Part shown: positions 61,701 to 64,000 of the stretch, piece by piece
How the letters are laid out: every line of letters begins with the position of its first letter
Position numbering within the stretch: the stretch's first letter is position 1
DNA from: TMED14 sp002167805
GTDB lineage: Bacteria; Bacteroidota; Bacteroidia; Flavobacteriales; Schleiferiaceae
DNA: 64,000 bases
Direction of reading: 5' to 3'
Assembly (NCBI GenBank): GCA_965655795.1
Contig: CBFHHY010000001.1
Location: forward strand, 248,001 to 312,000
Notes under the pieces: generated by a model
Database searches by the model: none
The model's input: the letters and a program-made list of their open reading frames with translations, nothing else
What the model was told of the DNA's origin: nothing
Made by a program: the position numbers and the translations under genes

Positions 61701-63574
61701 TTCGTTGTTAAATCCGTCACTGAGTATGCTAAAGGAATTGTATCTATTGGAAAAAACCCTTCAGATCGAATATGCACTCTCACATCTTCATTAGAGGTAT
61801 ACTGGCAAAAACCATTTTGAGGCTTGAACAATGCCAACATTTCAATATCTGCAGGATCTGGTTCATAAACGCTGATATCATCTAGAGCCATATCTCCGAG
61901 ATCATTGTTTGATGTATTGTTCTTGTTTCCTAGAAATCTGATCCTAATTATTTTACCTAAATAAGGATCAAGATTTACTAACATTTTTTCCCAAGGTTGA
62001 TTCTGACTGGTCTGAAATTGTCCTGGAATCATTGCTATCGCGTTAACCCAAGAGGGAGATGCAGATCCAGTATCAATATCAACACGCATATTTCCCATAT
62101 TCTGGCCATATTTGTGATACCAGAATTCCAATACTGCATGATTCAAACCGGTAAGTTTAATACAAGGAGTAATTACTGTTGTGTTATTGTTTGTATTTCC
62201 CTGAGATGCTTCTGTATACAAATATTTTCCTGTTCCTGTAGTATGATCACCCAGGGGTCCCGTGTTTGGAGTTCCGGTTTGTCCTACCCTTACAGACCAA
62301 GCAAATCCAGTTGAGTTGGTATTTGGAGATACCTGCCAATTTTTTCCAGATGGAGGATTCCCCTGAGGGAAAATTCCCCTGTGTAAGGTGCCTGTTCCTC
62401 CAACTCCAGCACCTTGAATCCAATCAATGGATGAAAAATTTTCGACCCAAGGGAAATTCGTTACTAGGTAAGGAAAACTATTTGGTGTCGTCACCCCACA
62501 AATAGCGGGAGGAGATGGGTCAATCCAGAAGGTATTGTAAGGAATTCCTGAGTTTAAGGACGGGGCTCTATCCATGTTTAAGCATGCTGTGCAGTCATAT
62601 ACTTCTACATACCAATCGACAGAATCTCCCACAATGAAATTTGTTAAAGTATGAAAATACTCTGCTGAGTCTGGACATGCTGTGCTTATGCTACTTGCCA
62701 TTTGAACAGTATCCCATGGTCCATTATTTAACCGGTGGAAAAGCACAACTGAGTCTATTCCTGAGCCAAGATCTTTGGCTTTTAATCGTATTTCTTGGTT
62801 ACTTTGATATCTTGGACCAATGGGTTCTCTTTTTGGGTTCAAATTAAAGTCTATTGTTGGAGGAACTAATTCGCAAGGAGCAGCTTTAACTTTAAGGTTG
62901 TCAACAAACCATCCAGCAGGATCAGCAGTCCCAAAAGGGCTTCTATATTCTAGTATGAACTGAATCAAGCAATTTTGATAACCATTAGCAGTTCCACTTG
63001 GTCCATTACCTATAATACTGGAAATGTCAAAAGTCTCACCAACCCACCATGATGCTGATGGTGCAGCTCCAGTACCAGCTGTCGTAAGGCCACCCCAATA
63101 TGGAGTTCCATTAGGGTTTGCATAGGATAATTCATTGAAATACCCAGTGCTTCCGTATGAAGGTGATGTGCCGCTGTAATGAGTTCCATTCAAGCGAGTC
63201 CATGAGGCGCCGTTATCATTGGAGACTCTAATGTAAGCATGTTGGCCAAAGTGAACTTTACAAATTTGAGCAAAGCTTAAGCTGACAAATACATTACCAA
63301 CTGTTGAAAATGTATCTGTTTGAAAAATAACTGAGTCAAAAGGAACAATTTTGGCATGGTATGAATTTGGAGTTGAAATAGAGAATGCTGAGGTGTCGTT
63401 CCAATATGGTATTGTTGTTCCCGGGGATGTGTTAAAGGTTGTTACTGAATCAGGTCCAGAGGGGGGGTCGAATTTCTCCTCAAATACAACGGTTATTGGG
63501 CTTGTCTGCGCAAATGTCGATAGAGAAAAAAATGAAAATACTAATATGAATAAAAATTTGTAACAGTCTCTCAT
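58763..63574 (-). CDS. Giant secreted repeat protein with T9SS sorting domain
   Basis: The ATG at 63574 gives the signal FLFILVFSFFSLSTFAQ; an upstream start would add a basic stretch. The 1603-residue protein has five MAM/lectin-like beta-sandwich modules, each ending in a related motif: WFVDNLKV (about 226), MALDDISVY (566), IALDDIIIY (873), WAIDDFEVY (1180), WAVDDFCLE (1490). CARDB-like linkers (VRIENTGAKLLDSCKVRY) lie between. The last 80 residues are a sorting domain (GHISPNPISDLGTIDF, LGQILMES, SNGLHFLEVRVDGKS). Probably a surface adhesin or scaffold. No catalytic site is seen. Confidence 0.85.
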   Translation of the reverse strand: MRDCYKFLFILVFSFFSLSTFAQTSPITVVFEEKFDPPSGPDSVTTFNTSPGTTIPYWNDTSAFSISTPNSYHAKIVPFDSVIFQTDTFSTVGNVFVSLSFAQICKVHFGQHAYIRVSNDNGASWTRLNGTHYSGTSPSYGSTGYFNELSYANPNGTPYWGGLTTAGTGAAPSASWWVGETFDISSIIGNGPSGTANGYQNCLIQFILEYRSPFGTADPAGWFVDNLKVKAAPCELVPPTIDFNLNPKREPIGPRYQSNQEIRLKAKDLGSGIDSVVLFHRLNNGPWDTVQMASSISTACPDSAEYFHTLTNFIVGDSVDWYVEVYDCTACLNMDRAPSLNSGIPYNTFWIDPSPPAICGVTTPNSFPYLVTNFPWVENFSSIDWIQGAGVGGTGTLHRGIFPQGNPPSGKNWQVSPNTNSTGFAWSVRVGQTGTPNTGPLGDHTTGTGKYLYTEASQGNTNNNTTVITPCIKLTGLNHAVLEFWYHKYGQNMGNMRVDIDTGSASPSWVNAIAMIPGQFQTSQNQPWEKMLVNLDPYLGKIIRIRFLGNKNNTSNNDLGDMALDDISVYEPDPADIEMLALFKPQNGFCQYTSNEDVRVHIRSEGFFPIDTIPLAYSVTDLTTNTTNIFRDTLYQLLGLGDTASYTFTPKANMSAFTNYDIYAWSEVQGDPNSSNDSIGPIFIEHKVPINQFPHIQDFDGAGWAPGNGTAANPGTFNTQDWEALPASNSSNYAFMIGNDLTPTFSTGPRWSRGKKGNYLYAEGTYGNNGPAALFSTTKCVDLSSLTNPVLTFWYHMYGSDINLLNVQVIPNGSNSWQTVPGAPIINPQQTKEVDDWKFKIVDLGPYAGDVVNIRILARKVGSGQMADIALDDIIIYDRPASDVGVSIVKSPLNSVNLLNPQNVIFKVINYGTVAQSNIPITYTVQDLCTAANSGTYTTTHPGPLAPGAEVTITVSTPPTYYNGDFEVKAWTTLTGDGFALNDTASKISSGATSYPIAFGPVDFDNCIGDEFSFFGQGGSGTLQMWEFGTPAKGGGWNSAASGTNCWITGLKDDYQPGMTEILRIPTLTEFDTTVAAELRFKHKFDFAAGDGGAIEYFQNGTWNTLGNASMSVGYNWYGSGYGSAAVPSLNTPGWLGSSGGQWITSSIPLSVWDYSTNPIQLRARMVSSAGSSAKGWAIDDFEVYVPPQNSASPVEIETLEYLIIPGDTSHLRVRIENTGAKLLDSCKVRYKVNGGPWSNYETVVFKNKSGSTTPMMRGQRQWYDIKQLWVNNGAGTYNICVETSRPNAKGDNLVSDDSLCLAFTTLDRINVDLLNPYCNDFEDPNIASWLPLHPSIKSLPHDWEFGTPNQTDISSASSGSSAWMTRLDSNYNHMGQSALHTPFFVLDTFKVYNMSFDHQMITELYHDGGNVDWSYDGGITWYTLGSSLTNGLWYNTTNVTSLDIIRPGWSGNTNGYITSTIKFTVEKPGSLVFRFRFGADYTYHDQGWAVDDFCLEEMPAGTPADIVGIGIQEIIIPGFFLGHISPNPISDLGTIDFNASEKIDLSISISNSLGQILMESQINGEKGSNRINFDASNYSNGLHFLEVRVDGKSIIRKFIVQH

Positions 63575-63639
63575 AACTTTTCTTGGGTGCGTAAGCTTAA
63601 CTCTTATCCTCAAATATACAATTTTAAGCCCTTCATTCC

Positions 63640-64000
63640 TCAGCGTATACTGAGCGAGAGCAAGCTATTACCATCTAATTTACAAATTAGCTCATCACCT
63701 GCCTCTATAGAAGCCACTCCTGATGGAGTTCCTGTAAAAATTATATCTCCTGATTTAAGAGTGAAAAATTGACTTATATAACAAATTAATTCCTCAATTG
63801 AAAAGATAAAATCTCTTGTATTACCTTTTTGAACCAAATCGTTATTTTTAAATAATTGTATTTCGTAATTTTTTTTATTCGGTGATCCTTTGATCCATCT
63901 TCCTATAGCGGCTGATCCATCAAAACCTTTTGCTTTTTCCCATGGTAGACCAGCTTTTTTCAGTTCACTTTGAATATCTCGTGCTGTGAAATCTATACCT
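63640..64000 (-). CDS. FAH family hydrolase, C-terminal part (5' end outside window)
   Basis: The frame is open to the right edge; about the last 119 residues are visible. They include GIDFTARDIQ, LPWEKAKGFDGSAAIGRW, then NTRDFIFSIEELICYIS and the C-terminal GDIIFTGTPSGVASIEAGDE. These are hallmarks of the fumarylacetoacetate hydrolase fold (acylpyruvate hydrolase/decarboxylase type), a metal enzyme cleaving C-C bonds in 2,4-dioxo acids. Active-site residues upstream are outside the window. It ends 65 bases before the giant T9SS gene starts. Confidence 0.88.
   Translation of the reverse strand, partial: GIDFTARDIQSELKKAGLPWEKAKGFDGSAAIGRWIKGSPNKKNYEIQLFKNNDLVQKGNTRDFIFSIEELICYISQFFTLKSGDIIFTGTPSGVASIEAGDELICKLDGNSLLSLSIR

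Noticed and set aside
1..64000. CRISPR arrays, insertion sequences, prophage or integron signals
   Set aside because: No regularly spaced repeats, transposase, integrase or phage structural genes are seen; gene content is ordinary chromosome.

Overview
The window is a low-GC bacterial chromosome segment from a member of the Bacteroidota, most likely a flavobacteria-like lineage. Five things point there: type IX secretion (T9SS) C-terminal sorting domains on three secreted proteins; a TonB-dependent receptor with an N-terminal carboxypeptidase-like domain; many short lipoproteins ending their signal in a Cys; BshB1 and DUF5606 genes; and promoters of the TTG-N19-TAnnTTTG type with few Shine-Dalgarno sequences. 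It is a dense housekeeping region. I see no phage, insertion sequence, CRISPR array or rRNA. No stretch longer than about 300 bases lacks a gene; the longest empty gap is 30669-30913.

Layout. 1-9 kb: end of a TPR-like gene, DUF5606, mazG, a Ppx/GppA phosphatase, a starch-binding-like esterase lipoprotein, a secreted unknown, tpx with a zinc-ribbon membrane protein, a TSUP permease, an RlmL-type methyltransferase and pfkA. 9-16 kb: priA, an RluA-type synthase, panB, a DUF4249-like lipoprotein and dnaK with a clear terminator. 16-20.6 kb: a GT2 enzyme, a Kazal-like lipoprotein, an NhaC antiporter, maf, kdsC and a DUF2520 protein. 20.6-25 kb: a tight ccmB-C-D-E-F cytochrome c maturation operon. 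Its ccmD is only 57 codons, and its CcmE carries the CxxxY variant of the haem-binding motif. 25-29 kb: glutathione peroxidase overlapping bshB1, a GT4 enzyme, tRNA-His, an Omp85-type barrel, and three small membrane proteins including a 41-residue tandem paralogue. 29.5-33.5 kb: tRNA-Arg, a T9SS cargo protein, a MerC-like protein, trmL, a K+ channel and an outer-membrane barrel.

33.7-39.6 kb holds a four-gene surface locus. It encodes an HExxH lipoprotein with a dockerin/EF-hand-like loop, a second lipoprotein, a TonB-dependent receptor with no SusD, and a T9SS-sorted alpha/beta hydrolase. 40-42.4 kb: a cytochrome c lipoprotein coupled to acs. 42.5-48.8 kb: a tightly packed LysM - SGNH - SGNH - MBOAT operon that looks like an extracytoplasmic O-acylation system, facing an MltF-type lytic transglycosylase. 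48.8-58.6 kb: miaE, gcvT, an Lrp regulator, a long GAPDH, a DegP-type protease, dapF, a GNAT, mltG and a ClpB that lacks the whole Clp_N domain. 58.7-64 kb: a 1603-residue T9SS cargo with five roughly 310-residue repeats, then the end of an FAH-family hydrolase.

The most interesting points are the surface locus, the O-acylation operon, the N-domain-less ClpB, the CxxxY CcmE, the small membrane-protein cluster, and a pair of nearly identical tRNA terminators. None of these can be called new to science from sequence alone.
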